From Cryptomeria japonica (taxonomy: Eukaryota > Streptophyta > Pinopsida > Cupressales > Cupressaceae): 64,000 nucleotides of DNA. The notes under the pieces are model-generated. The model saw only the letters and a program-made list of their open reading frames with translations, had not been told where the DNA came from and did not search any database. Positions 1 to 13,400 of this stretch are shown here, in pieces (within the stretch, counting starts at the first letter, position 1; every line of letters starts with the position of its first letter). Both the position numbers and the translations under genes were made by a program. The stretch spans positions 105,475,796-105,539,795 of the forward strand of contig NC_081415.1 of the NCBI RefSeq assembly GCF_030272615.1, in the 5' to 3' direction.

Positions 1-2780
1 CAGAACTAGTTTGGAGATTGCAACCGGTACATAGACAAAATGTAATATATTTTATTTGAACTCTGGTGAGAAGACATGTTTGATTACACAGATTGATGAG
101 AGTTGGCTATGACATAAAAGGTTGTGTCATGTGAATTTTGATTGCATTGTAAAGATCAGTTCAACTAAGGCAGTTAGGGATATACGTAAGATGATGAAGC
201 CCTATAATCCAGTATGTAAAGAATGTCAAATGGGAAAATAGATCCAAACCTCTTTTAGGAGTATACAAGATAAATCAAATGATGTTCTTGATCTTATTCA
301 TACTAATTTTTGTGGCTCTGATAGAGTTAAAAGTTTTCAAGGTGATAGATATTTCATGATAATCATTGATGATTATTCTAGAATGATGTGGGTTACTTTT
401 CTAAAGGAAAAATCTGAAGCAGTTGAAAAGTTTAAAATCTTTAAGGCTAAAGTGGAAACTGAGACAAGATTGAAGATTAAATATTTGAGATCAAATCATG
501 GTGGAGAATTCACGTCCGGTGAGTTTAATAACTTTTGTGACAAGCATGGTATAAGAAGACAATTTTCTACTCCCTAGACACCTCAGCAAAATGGAATTGT
601 GGAAAGGAAGAACATAACTATCTTAGATGCTACTAGAACAATGATTATGGAATCTAGTCTACCTCATATCTATTGGAGAGAAGCAATGAGCACAACAGTT
701 TATACATTCAACAGAGTACATATGAAAGGAGAAACTGGTAAGACACCTTATGAATTATAGTTTGGCAATACACCTACGATTAAGTATTTTGGAATATTTG
801 GTAGTAAATGTTATATCAGGAGAGATGATACTATTGGGAAATTTGATCCTAGATGTGATGAAGGCATATTTATTGGTTAATCTAATGAAAGCGAGGCATA
901 TAGATGTTATAACAAAAGATTGCAGAGAATTGTGGAGAGTGCTAATGTTAAAGTAGATGAGCTGAACAAAAGTCAAATCAAAATTTATGAGAAGGAACCA
1001 ACAGTGGCAATGATTATATTTGAATTGGTAGCACCTTTACCGAAACAAAGAGATGAACCAATTACCCCGACAGTATCAAAAAATTCTACATTAACTGAAG
1101 ATTAGGGAAGAGGAACATAAAGTCATAGGATTCCTAGATATGTGAGATTGAATCATTCAAAAGATCAAATAATTGGGGATAAGAGCAATGGTGTAATGAC
1201 AAGAAGAAGAATGGAAACTAATGAGGTATGTTTAATATCACAAGTTGAGCCGATATCAGTAATTGAGGCATGCAAAGATGAATATTGGTTGAAAGCTATG
1301 GGAGAAGAATTGGATTAGATTGAGAAAAATAATACATGGACATTGGTTCCCCAACCTAAAAATAAGAATGTTATTGGAACTAAATCGGTTTTAAGAAATA
1401 AATTGAATGAGGATGGTCAATTTATAAGAAATAAGACTAGATTGGTTTGTAAAGGATATTCTCAGAAGGAAGGAATTGATTGTGGTGAAACTTTTTCACC
1501 TATAGCTAGGATTGAATCTGTAAGATTATTTCTTGCCTATGTTGCTTATAAGAACTACAAGGTTTATCAGATGGATATTAAATGTGCATTTTTGAATGGG
1601 GATCTTGATGAAGAAGTTTATATTGAGAAACCTGATGGTTTTTCACTATCAAATACAGACATGGTTTGTAGGTTAAGGAAAAATTTATAATGGATTGAAA
1701 CAAGCACCTAGAGCTTGATATGCAAGATTGGATAAATATCTATTAAAGCTTGGTTTTACTAAGGGCAGTGCTAACAGTAATTTATATTATAATATCACTA
1801 ATGATGATATACTGATTATTGAACTATTTGTTGATGACATTATTTTTGGAGGTGAGGATAAGTTGTGCATACAATTTTCTGAGAATATGGAGAAATAATT
1901 TGAAATGTCTATGATTGGTGAAATGATTTTTTTCTTAGGTTTGAAGACTACTCAGACTAACAAAGCTATTTTTATCTATCAAACTAAGTATGCTAAAGAA
2001 TTATTGAAGAGATTTGGTATGGGAGATTATAAACGGGTAAGTACTCCTATGGTTACAAGTGGGAAATTGACAAGAAAAGATGTTTCTACACCGGTAAATC
2101 CTACAAGATACAAATCTATGATTGGAGGTCTTCTTTATTTGACTCAGACTAGGCCTAACATTATGAATGATGTTTGTATTGTTTCAATATTTCAGAGTGA
2201 TCCTACAGAAAATCATGAGAATGTGGTGAAAAGAATATTTAAATACTTGCAAGGTACATCAGAATATGGTTTGTGGTACCCTAAGGATGATAAATTTACT
2301 TTATGTGCATATACAGATGCTGATTGAGCTAGAGATGTTGATGACCAAAAAAGTACTTCCGGTGGAGCTTTCTTTTCTGGAAAGAAGCTGGTTTCATAGA
2401 TCAACAAGAAATAGTCATGTACTTCTTTATCTACTGCTCAAGCTGAGTATGTTGTCGTTGCTACTAACTATACATAGGTTTTATTGATGAAGCAAATGTT
2501 AAAGGATATAAAAGTAGATTGTGATGCACCGGTAGTTATTCATTGTGATAACTTTTTCGCTATTGATATATCAAAGAATTTTGTATTTCATTCTAGGACA
2601 AAGTACATATCTATCAAGTACAACTTTTTGAAGGAAAAGGTGGAAGCAAATGAAGTTAGATTGGTTTATGTGAACACTAAAGAATAAAATGCAGGTATTT
2701 TCACTAAACCTTTTCCCAAGGAATTCTTTGAGTACCTGAGAGACAGATTGGGGGTTTCTGCCCCTCCGGCAAAGACTTGA
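1..2780 (+). pseudogene. Element A: copia pol remnant (GAG_pre-integrase, integrase, RT, RNase H), 5' part outside window
   Basis: Remnant of a Ty1/copia polyprotein, closely related to that of element D at 52.7-59.4 kb. In order I see the GAG_pre-integrase block (about 100-240; W-L-stop-H-K-R), the integrase core (about 290-760), RT (about 1320-1900, with FVDDIIFG near 1828) and RNase H (about 2240-2740), ending at a TGA at 2778. It has many in-frame stops and frame changes, so it is not expressible. The first two catalytic Asp of the integrase read as Asn: HTNFCGS (AAT 305-307) and SNHGGEF (AAT 494-496). The third residue, Glu of VERKN, is kept. Gag and protease lie to the left of the window. 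Confidence 0.93.
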
Positions 2781-2859
2781 TTGATGTGGTTTGGTATCAG
2801 TCTGATATGTATTATCAGAGATACTATTCATTCTGACACTGATGTGGGATGCTACTACT

Positions 2860-3174
2860 TAGGGGGAGTATTTAGCATTGTGATTTAGAGGTATATGTTT
2901 TTGCATTGATATTTTTGTTAGATTTTTGGCATTGATGTCAAAGGGGGAGTGATATAGATGTGAAAAAGAAAAAGGAGTTGTATACATTAGGGGGAGAGAT
3001 ATTGATAAGGAGAAAGATATATGAGCTTTACAGAGGGTTTGGTCTTTGTTTCAGAACCTCATTGCTTTGTGGGAGATTGCTGGCTATCTTCCATTGGGGG
3101 AGTTTTGTTTGGCTTTTCTTGGTACTTACATGTTTTTCTCATCTAGTATTGCCATCAATGCCAAAGGGGGAGAT
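2860..3174 (+). promoter_or_regulatory. Element A multiple polypurine tracts
   Basis: Non-coding stretch between the RNase H stop and the 3' LTR. It holds repeated G-rich tracts of the type AGGGGGAG (near 2861, 2941, 2980, 3097 and 3165). The last, CCAAAGGGGGAGAT, lies directly before the LTR and should be the plus-strand primer. Repeated tracts of this kind are a described hallmark of the Sirevirus branch of copia elements. Confidence 0.75.
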
Positions 3175-4396
3175 TGTTAGCCATTTGGTGGAATTGATTA
3201 TGTGTTGCATTAATGTTTGTCATTGATGCCAACACTAGCTATTTGGATGCTTTATCAACACCCTTTTGGTCTCCGTAGACTGAGTGGTTTTCTGGTTTAT
3301 TTGGATCTGCCATGATCCAGTATGCTTCGGTATAGTTTGGTGATGGAATTGGCTTATTCATGATACTCATGCTCATATTCAATTAGTTGGTTTTGGTCTG
3401 GTGATCGGATGCTATCCCGTTTTCTTGGTTTCTGGTTCCGACGAGGGTTTCACCGACATAAATTTTTATGAAGATCTTTGATGATTTTCATAAGTGGTGT
3501 TGGTGCAGTTTTGGGTATAGTTTTAGGATGTTGTTGATGATCATGTTTGAGACTTGGAAAATGGAGATCATTATAGTGATGTATGAACCTATACTGGGTC
3601 CCAGTTGGTCTAGGTTATGGACTGGTTTAATGAAGTGTGTGGATTGAACTTCTTGATATGTTTCCGAGATGTCTTATGTGTTGGATATTATTTGTTTTTA
3701 TCTAAGGCCGAAATGTTTTGTAATTATGTAATTGGTATATTATCTTGTGGCCGACCTGATTGTTTATGGTTGAGGGTTTGTATATATAGATGTAAGATCT
3801 CATTGTATATCATCATGGTTATGTAAAAGTTCATGGAAAAAGGATGTAATGTGCAAATAATATAATATCATTCAGGCAGAGGATTTGGTCAATCATTAAG
3901 GATTGAATTGGGTTTATGTAAGAGGATTTAGTACTTCGGTATTGAGTTTAACTAGAACTATACTCAGGCATAGGAGATACTATCTTTTGTAGTTCAACAC
4001 TTCTCCGGATTCTAGTGTGGATTTCTATGTAGTCAATGAGTCTCCTTTTGTGATGAGCAGTGCACTCTAGGCTGTTGGCCTTCCTGCAAGTGTAGGCCCC
4101 TCAATTGTAATTTACATACTTACTGCAGAAGTATTATCTAACTATGGGTAGGATTCCCACTGTGGTTTTCCCTTTATTGGGTTTTCCACATACAAATCTT
4201 GGTGTCATATGGATGGTATTTATTCAATGATTATTATTTATGCTTAATTGGTTTAACTACTATTCTGGTATTTGGTTTAAGAATTCTGATATTAATTTTT
4301 GGTTTTGGTATTAAAGTTTCATTTGCTAATGGTTTTGGTAATTTGTGACAATTGATTCACCCCCCCTCTCCTTAGTTGTCTTCTGGTTATTTGAAC
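3175..4396 (+). repeat. 3' LTR of element A
   Basis: Starts TGTTAGCCATTTGG directly after the polypurine tract and resembles the LTRs of element D. It contains a TATA-like stretch near 3780 followed by AGATGTAAGATCTCATTG, and a GATTCACCCCCC block near 4353. The expected CCTAACA end is eroded (GGTTATTTGAACTA), so the right edge is known only to about ±8 bases. Directly beyond it, copia coding sequence of another family (A') begins in mid-protein, which marks the insertion point. Confidence 0.8.
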
Positions 4397-5146
4397 TATC
4401 TAATAGGAACTCCTATGATGATTGGTTGTAAATTGTCTAAAAATTAGGAATCTCCTAAAGAGAATCAAAGTTTGTACAGATCTATGGTTGGTGGACTGCT
4501 ATATCTTACTAAAACTAGGCTTGACATTATGCATGCTATGTGTATGGCTGCTAGATATCAAGCTGATATAAAGGGGAGTCATGCCATTGGTGTTAAAAGA
4601 ATATTTAGATATCTAATGGGAACTAAGGATTATGGTTTATGGTATCCAAAGAATGATGATTTCATGTTGTGTGCTTACACTGATGCAGATTGTATTGGTG
4701 ATGTTGATGACCAAAAGAGTACTACCGGTGGAGCATTTTTTTTAGGTAAGAAGTTGGTTTCATGGGCTAGGAAGAAACACGATTCAATATCTTTATCTAC
4801 TGCTGAAGCTAAGTACATTGCTGCTACTAGTAATTGCACTCAGATAGTTTGGATGAAGCAAATATTGAAAGATATCAGAGTTATTTATGATGATCCTACT
4901 GTTATATACTGTGATAATTCCAGTGTTATAAACATGTCTAAGAATCTGATGCAACATTCAAAGACTAAGCATATATCAATCAAATATAATTACTTGAGAG
5001 AGAAAGTCAGTGGACAGAAGGTGAAGGTGGAATATGTTTCTACTAAGGAACAAATTGTTGATATTTTCACTAAGCCTTTGCCTGTAGATACATTTGTCTA
5101 TTTGAGAGACAAGTTAGGGGTATCCACGTCTCCTGATGAGAATTAG
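4397..5146 (+). pseudogene. Element A': C-terminal copia pol fragment (end of RT, RNase H)
   Basis: Begins at the conserved GTPMMIGCKLSK block behind the RT and continues through the RNase H domain to a TAG at 5144-5146. Blocks seen are SMVGGLLYLTKTR, TDADCIGDVDDQKS, STAEAKYIAATSN and YCDNSSVI. After one early TAG (about 4446), 224 codons are open, so this is one of the better preserved pieces. The 5' part of A' must lie left of the window because element A is inserted here. It differs enough from A, B and D to be a separate family. Confidence 0.9.
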
Positions 5147-5464
5147 ATGGATTGAGTTGAATTGATCCGATGGAATTCAGAGCCTTATTCTTTTATCAAG
5201 ATTGATGAGTTGGTGCTACTCATCTGCTAGAGTAGTTTGTTGGTTTGGTTGTGTATCCCAGGGAGACAGATTCATGATTATGTATTGAGAGTTTAATTTT
5301 TTGTTTTGGAGATCTTTGGCATTACTATCAAAGGGGGAGATATATCATGTGAAAAAATGCATTATCCATTTTGATCTTTGGGGGAGTTTGTTGGTGATAT
5401 CTTCTTTCTTTGCATTGACTATTTTTCACATTGATATGTTGCCATCAATGCCAAAGGGGGAGAT
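5147..5464 (+). promoter_or_regulatory. Element A' multiple polypurine tracts
   Basis: Non-coding stretch with tracts CAAAGGGGGAGATAT (about 5330), TTGGGGGAGTTTG (about 5379) and CCAAAGGGGGAGATTG (about 5451). The last abuts the LTR and is the likely primer for plus-strand synthesis. Confidence 0.72.
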
Positions 5465-6744
5465 TGTAGGATTTGGTTGTTCATTACTACTGCTAGGATA
5501 TGTTGTTGTCATTGATGTCAACATATTCTTGTGAGTTATTCTAGTGAGTTTGGGAAGAGTTTTTGATCTAGTTTTATAGTTTGGTTTTCTTGATCACTGT
5601 CTTGTAGAATTCGATATTTTCTCCGGTATATTCTGGTGTGATCAAATCTTGTGCTGAAACTTTGGATTATTGTTTGGTATGATCTTGTGTATCTTCATTT
5701 CAGATGGTTTGTGATTTGGTGCTCTGCAAGTTATCTTTCCTTGTGACAATTGCTGATTGGTTGTGTTCTTGAGCTTTGAGACATTGACCGATGAAGATTT
5801 GAAAAGAGGTGTTGATGCAACTATCCTGAATGATTCTAACAGGCTTGCTAGTGTTTCCTAATTGTGTCCTATTTGTTTTGGTGATCCACATTGATCATTG
5901 TGCTATTTTTGGTGATTTCTTTGAACCGGTGATGATTTTCATGTTATACAATATTTCTGGTGGTGTAGCCTATTGAAGTTGATCTTGGTGGGATTTTTGG
6001 TGGATGTAATCATTTAGGAATTTGAATTAGGTCCATGCTATGTAATGTAAATCATAATATTGGTCTGGTGGTTGGTCTTTGTATCATGCAATGTAATTTT
6101 TGTAATTGTGAGTTGAGGGTTGAGGGTTTAGCCGACCTTGTTATTAAGGTTGATGATTTGTATATATATATATATAGGTGAGATGATTATGTAATTTAGG
6201 TGTCGGTATTGTGTCTGACTTATCAGTGAGAGATGAATGTGTGAACAAGGATATATTATTCAACAAAGTGTTGAGGTGTTTTTGGTGTTGCAGAAAAGAT
6301 AATTGTGCTTAACTGGAACTGTCATCAGGCATTTGTAGATGCTATCATTGTAGTTCATTCCTTCCGGATTGTAGTCCAAATTATTTTTTAAGTCAGTGAG
6401 ACTTCTTTGAGGGTTGTAACCTTCTGAGCATATATCTTTTGTGAAGTGAGCTCTAGGCAGTGTGCCTAAATGCATGTGCATTCCCCATTGTAATATTTTC
6501 ATGTACTACTGCAGAGTATCATCTTACTATGGGTAGGTTCCCACCATGGTTTTTCTCTTAAAGGGGTTTTCCATGTCAAAATATTGGTGTTGTGTGTTGT
6601 GCTGTTAATTTGCTTTTCTTTTTGTTGTTGTGGTTTATAAGTTTATGTTTTGGAGTTTAATTTGCTGATAATACGGTGAAGATTGATTCACCCGTCCCTC
6701 CCCCCCCCCCCCCTCTTAGTCTTCCTTCTTGATTGCAGCTAACA
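5465..6744 (+). repeat. 3' LTR of element A'
   Basis: About 1280 bp, from TGTAGGATTTGG to GCTAACA. It carries a (TA)n stretch near 6162-6178, probably the TATA region, a GATTCACCCGTCCC block followed by a C-run near 6686, and CTCTTAGT near the end. Directly after the final CA, element C gag sequence starts in mid-domain (K-F-N-D-Q-N-Y), so A' appears inserted in the gag of C. The other LTR and the left TSD are outside the window. Confidence 0.82.
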
Positions 6745-9390
6745 TAAGGTTTATAAGTTCAACGACCAAAACTATCAGCTATGAAATATGCAAATGTAAG
6801 ATTATCTACATCAGAAGGATCTTTACTTACAATTGGGTAGAAAAGAAAAAAAGCCAATGACTATGATAAATTAATTATGAGAGGCTTTGATAGAAAGGAA
6901 TTAGGAAGAATACAGTTGTTGCTATAAGTGTCAATGAATTTCATTATAGTAAAAGAAACAACAATGGTGGACCTAATGTCATCCACAAACAAACTGTATG
7001 AAGCTCAACTTCTAATAAGATATTTTTTATGAAACATTTATTTAACATGAAGATTCCATAAGGTTGGTCTGTTGTTAATTATTTTAATGAGTTTAATGCA
7101 ACCACTATTTAGTTTTCTATAAAAATAACTTATGATGATGAGGTTAGGGCTCTTTTGATTTTATGCTCATTGCTAGAAAGCTAGAATAGCTTGGTGATAG
7201 TTGTAAGTAATTTTATCTCTATTTGAAACACTTTTAATTTTCATGATGTTGTTGGTGTTACCCATAAAAAATAAATGCAACAAAAAAGCATAGGTGAGAC
7301 ATCTAGTAATGCTTTGACTATTGAGAATATGGGAAGACATATGAAAAGAGGAAAGAGATTGATAAACCATGGTATATCTAAGAAAACAAATACAAATCTA
7401 GGGTAATTTTTGAGTGCTAGCATCATGGGAAGAACAAACACCAGAAGAAAGATTGTTGGTCTCAAAAGGAAAAAAAAAAGAGATGAACAACAAGAAAACA
7501 ACAAGGAAGCAAATGTAGCAGGTGATGTATTGCAAGACGCTTTAATCCTTTCTTTAGATAATATTATTGATTCTTGGGTGTTAGCTTTAAGGGGTTCATT
7601 TCATGCCACACCCCATAAGAAATATTTTGTAGACTATGTTCAAAGTGATTTTGAACATTTTATTTGGGTGATGATGAACCATACAAAATTGTTGGAAAGG
7701 GAAAAATTCATGTAAAATTACCAAATGGAAATCAATGGATACTAAAAGAAGTGATATACATTCCTAATTTAAGAGGAATTTTAATATCAATATGATAAGT
7801 AGGAAGTGAAGGTTGCTTAGTTACAGTTATAGACAATTTGTGGAAGGTCACTAAAGGTTTATTCATAATAGTAAGGGGGGAAAAGGTAGGTACATTTTAT
7901 TTATGTACTAGTAATTTTGATTTTTCTATTTCCTTAGCTTCCACAGGAACATATATACAATATTATGGTATAATAGGCTTGGGCACATAAGTGAGAAGGG
8001 GATGAAAATTATCCATTCAAGGATATTATTGCTAGGTTTGAAGCAAGTTGATTTAGATTTATATGAAAACCGTATTTTATGAAAAACAAAAGAGTCAAAT
8101 TTCTTAAATTAGGGAAGGAATGAAGAGTGAAAAGTTAGAGTGTGAACTCAAAAGTATGAGGACAAACTTAGGTACCATATCTAGGTGAATCTTACTATTA
8201 TTTTATTATTATTGATGATGCAAGTAGAAAAACTTGGGTTTAATTCATTTTGAGAAAATCTAATGTATTTGATACTTTTAAGAAACAAAATGCTTTGGTT
8301 GAGAATGGGGAAGGAAATAAATTAAAGTGTCTCAGATCATATAATGGAGGTGACTACTATAGCAAAGAGTTTGATAATTATTTTCATACCATTAGATTCA
8401 TAGACAAAACACAATTCCCAAAACACTACAAGAAAATGGTGTATTTGAATAATGAATAGAACAGTCATGAATTGTGCAAGGAGTATGTGATTGCATGCAA
8501 GATTGCCATTATAATTTTGGGTAGATGTTGTGGATAGTGTTGTTTACTTAATAAATAAAGGGCCTTTAAGTTCCTTAGATGGTGTTATTCCAAATGAGAC
8601 ACAAATGTGTATAAAGTTAAACTACTCATTTTTGAAAACTTTTGGTTGTGAAGCATTCATCCATATTGATATAGAAAATAGTAGAAATCTTGAAGAAAAA
8701 TTCAAGAAGTTTATTTTTATTGGGTATGGAGTTAATGATTTTGGTTATCATTTATGGGATTGTGAAAATAAAAAATTCATTAGGAGCAGAGATGTCATAT
8801 TCAATGAAAAGGTCATGTACAAAGATTAGTTGTGGGGGAATTTTTTTGGAAAAGGAAAACATGGAATATATGGTGCCTAATAAGATTCCAAAATTATAGT
8901 TCCAACAATGCAAGAAAATCAAGATATTCAACGATCGGAACAAAAATAAGTACCTCAAACTCCTGCAAGGAGATCTACTAGGATATGCAGACCCCTTGAA
9001 TCATACTCTCCTTCATTATATTATATATTATTGATTGGTTTTGGTGAACAAGAAAGCTATGCAAAATCAATGAAAGTAAAAACTAGAAAGAAGTTGGAGC
9101 AAAGAATGAAAGAGAAGATGGATTCTTTGATACAAAACCAAACTTGGGACTTAATTCAATTGTTTGAAGATAAAAGAGCATTTCCAAGAAAATTTGGTTT
9201 ATATGCTAAAGGAAGAATAGGGAGGCATGAAAAGATATAAGGACGTGCATATGGTAAAAGGTTTTGCATAGAAAAAAGGTATAGTTTTTGATAAAATATT
9301 TTTTCATGTTCTAAAAATGACTTCAATCAAAATTATTTTAAGTCATGTGGCTATGAAAAACTTGCATCTTGAACAACTAGATGTAAAAAT
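6745..9390 (+). pseudogene. Element C, part 1: old copia gag, protease, integrase and RT start
   Basis: Heavily decayed but collinear copia polyprotein. Gag starts mid-domain at about 6753 (KFNDQNYQL-stop-NMQM) and continues to a block DDEVRALLILCSL near 7137. A basic Lys-rich stretch and a protease-like segment (GSFHATPHKKYFVDYVQ, about 7590-7645) follow; the catalytic DSGA reads as LRG-S. Integrase lies at about 8140-8830; the second catalytic Asp reads Tyr (RSYNGGDYYS, about 8338). The VYLINKGP and TFGCEAF blocks follow. The RT start (SLIQNQTWDLIQLFEDK, about 9130) runs until B is inserted at 9391. Frameshifts and stops are frequent. It is the oldest element here and the host for all others left of 49.2 kb. 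Confidence 0.85.
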
Positions 9391-10434
9391 TGTTGGTATT
9401 ATGGATGTGTTGCATTGGTTTTGTCATTGATGTCAACACTTGTCAACACTTATCCTTCTAGAGATCTTTGGTTATGTTCACCGACATGTTCAGTGACTTA
9501 TGCACAATCACCAGTATCTAGTTCATCAACACTGAGGATGATCTATTATCATCAGGAGATTACTTGGTTATGTCAAAGACATTGTTTGGACACTTGATTT
9601 TGGTGATTTGGTTATTGGTCTAATCAAGTTTGCATATTTACTGTTACCGGCAAATAGGTCTAGGTTATGGACCGACAAGCGTTATCTATTCCAGATCAGC
9701 ACGACATGTTATGAAGATGTTTTATTGATTGGTTATTATTGTAAATGTATTGAGCCGACATGATGCATCGCATATTGATTCATTTGTAATTGATTTAATT
9801 GTAATATTCTTAGTGAGCCGACCTACACATTTGGTCTTAGGTTTTGGTATATATGTAAGATCTCATTTGTGAGATTATGTAAGGTGTGAAAAGGACTATA
9901 ATAAGGTATATGCGAATATAAGAAGAGATATACACACAGACATCATTTGAAGATTCAAGGAAGGTATGAAGAAGACAATCAGAGATTAACTGGTACTGAA
10001 TCCAGCATATGAAGATGCTATTTTGAGTAGTACATTATCATTGGATTTAACCATCCAATTGTAGTCAGTGTGACTCCCATTTTGTGATTGAGCAATGAGC
10101 TCTAGGCAATTCGCCTTTTTGCATGTGTAGATGCCATTTGTACACACATACTATCTGCAGTAGTATCATCTGATTGTGGGTAAGGTTTTCCACCATGGTT
10201 TTTCTCCTTACAGGGTTTCCATGTACAAATATCTATTTTATGTGTTGTGGATGTTATTTGTCTTTTTGTTTCATGCATTAAACTCTATTGGTACTGTTAT
10301 TAACTATTAAACTATCTATCGACATTAAGTTTGGTTTATTGATATTATGCATTAAGTTTGGTTAAGTTATATTTGGGTTGAAATTAATAGACAACTAATT
10401 CACCCCCCCTCTCATTTGTCTCTGGGTCCTAACA
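9391..10434 (+). repeat. 5' LTR of element B
   Basis: 1044 bp. A TATA-like GGTATATATG near 9847 is followed at once by AAGATCTCATTTGTGAGATT, a short perfect hairpin (ATCTCA, loop TTTG, TGAGAT). AATTCACCCCCCCTCTC near 10399 is the block shared with the other families. Compared with the 3' LTR, GTCAACACTT is duplicated near 9433. Confidence 0.92.
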
Positions 10435-10436
10435 AT

Positions 10437-10448
10437 TGGTATCAGAGC
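10437..10448 (+). promoter_or_regulatory. Element B primer binding site
   Basis: TGGTATCAGAGC two bases after the 5' LTR end. This is the usual match to the 3' end of initiator Met-tRNA in plant copia elements. Confidence 0.9.
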
Positions 10449-10491
10449 TAAGTCCTCTTTTTGCAGAAGTTTAATAGCTTGCGGAGATTCT

Positions 10492-13400
10492 ATGACAACT
10501 AACTATTTCAGGAAGGACAATCCGAAGCTTGATGGAACTAACTATGGAATATGGAAGATCAGAATGGAGACACATCTGAATTGAATTGGAAGAGACATAT
10601 GTGATGTTACAAAGAATGGCTATGTTGGTCCTACACAGAGTCAACCTAATCCACCAACCTTGGCTAAAGATCAGGAGAATGATTGCAAAGCAAGAGAAGC
10701 ACCTTTGAGCGCATTGTTAGATCAACAAATCATGGGATTATTAGACTGATCTACTGCTAAAGCTATTTGGGATAAATTGGAGACATTGAATGAAGGTGAT
10801 ACCACTATCAAAATTGCAAAATTGGAATGCTTCTAGGTCAGGTATGAAAATCTGAAAATGGAAGAAGATGAAAGGATTTCTGCTTTTATGGAAAGAGTTA
10901 ATGAAATTATTTTGGGTATACAATGTTGTGGAGCATCCTTAAGTGAAGATGAAATTGTTTCTAAAGTTTTAAGACCGTTGCCATGGGCATACAAAATGAA
11001 AGTAATTTCTATTAATGGCTTGAGAACAATGCCTAATACATTAGTATCTAGAGATACTTTGGTTGGAAAACTTTTAGCTTTTGAACTTGAGGAATTTGGT
11101 CCTATTGCTACAATTAAGAATGATTTGGCTTTCAAAGCTTCATCATCTACAACATCATCATCATCATCTAAAAAATCTAATTGGAAAGAACTCTATGCTA
11201 GAGAACTTGAAGAAATTAGAAGAGAGAATGAAGAACTTGAAGAACTTGAAGCACTATTTGCAAGGCAAATGCCTTAAGGTCCAGTTGGAAGTAAGTATGA
11301 AGGTAAAGTGCTATTTAAATGTTTTAACTACAATAAAATTGGTCATATGGCATCTAAGTGTCCTGATAGACATGCAAGATTGAAAAAAAAAGCTAAAAGA
11401 ACATATAAACCTAACCCTAAATATCAGAGATACAAATTTAAGAAGAATAGAGACAAATCATGTTACTATGCTGATGAAGGAGTTACTGATGATTCTGATG
11501 AGGAACCGACAAACAATGGATGGGATTTTGTTGCAATAATAGAAGATCAACTAGAACCTACTATTCAACTAGTAGAGTAGGCCCTAGTAGCTAAAATTGA
11601 AGAAAATGATGAATGGATCATTGATTCCAGATGTTCACATCATTTGACTGGTGATAAAAGTAAATTCTTAACTTTTTAGGAATACAATGGAGGTCTAGTA
11701 AGATTTGGGGATGATAAAGCTTGTTTGATAAGAGGAAAAGGCATTATATCTTTTGATGGTAAGCAGAATACTGACAACGTTTATTATGTTGAAGGTTTGA
11801 AGCATAATATTTTGAGTGTTAGTCAATTAGTTGAAAAAGGATTTCAGTTACAATTCAAGAATGGTAAATGCAAAATCATGAATAGAACTGGTTTGGAAAT
11901 TGCAACTGGTAATTAGACTAGAGGTAATATCTTTCATTTGAATAACAATGAGAAGACATGCTTGATTGCATATATTGATGAAAGTTGGTTATGGCATAAA
12001 AGACTTTGTCATGTCAATTTTGATTGCATTATTAGTACAACTAAGGGAGTAAGGGATTTACCTAAGATTGTTAAACCTCACAATTAGATATGTAAGGAAT
12101 GCCAATTTGGAAAGAAAGTTAGAGAAACTTTTAAGAGTATTCCAAAATAATCCAATAATGTTCTTGACTTAATTCATACTGATTTATGTGGTCCAACAAG
12201 AACTAGAAGTTTACAAGGAGATATATTTTATGCTAATCATTGATGATTATTCTAGAATGTGTTGGGTTACTTTTCTCAGGGAGAAATCAGAAGCTATTGG
12301 AAAATTCAAACTATTCAAGGTGATGGTAGAGAATGAAATTGGTAAGAAAATCAAATGTTTGAGATCAGATCAAGGAGGTGAATTCACATCTAAGGAATTT
12401 AATACATTCTATGAAGTGAATGGAATCAGAAGACAATTATCAACACCTCGGACACCCTAGCAAAATGGAGTTGTGGAAAGGAAGAACAAAACTATTTTGG
12501 ATGCAGCTAGAAGCATGATATCAGAAGCAAACCTACCTCATGTGTATTGGAGAGAAGCAATCAATACAACTATTGATATATTCAATAGAGTTCACATCAA
12601 AGGTGAAACCAGTAAGACCCCTCATGAACTATGGTTTGGTAATACTCCTACTCTTAAATTATTTAGAACATTTGGAAGCAAATGTTATATTAGGAGAGAT
12701 GATTATATTGGTAAATTTGATCCTAGAAGTGATGAAGGAATATTTCTTGGTTATTCATCTAGGAGCAAGGCATATAGACGTTTTAACAAGAGATTGTAGA
12801 AAATCATTGAGAGTGAAAATGTGAAGATTGATGAACAATTTTGAGGTAATTCAAGGTCTATGGACTCTGAACTGATAATTGAGATAATCACAAATGAACC
12901 TACAATGAGTACATCGGTACAAAATATTGATCCAGTCACACTGACATCCTCTGAGAATTCCACAGTGACTGAAGAACAACAACAAGTGAATACACCCAGG
13001 TATGTAAGATTGAATCACTTTGAAAATCAGATAATTGGGAATAAGTATCAAGGTGTTATGACTAGAGGAAGACTGGCAAATGAAGAGGTATGTCTAATTT
13101 CTCAAATTGAACCAACAAATATTAATGAGGCATGTGAAGATAAACATTGGATTAAGGCTATGGAAGCTGAATTGGAACAAATTAAAAAGAATAACACATG
13201 GGCATTGGTTCCCTGGCCTAATAACAAAAATGTAATTGGAACTAAATGGGTATTCAAAAATAAACTTAAAGAAGATGGTAAGGTAATCAGAAACAAAACA
13301 AGATTAGTGTGTAAGGGATATTCACAGAAAGAAGGAATCTATTACAATGAAACCTTTGCACCGGTAGCTAGAATTGAGGCAATCAGATTATTCTTAGCTT

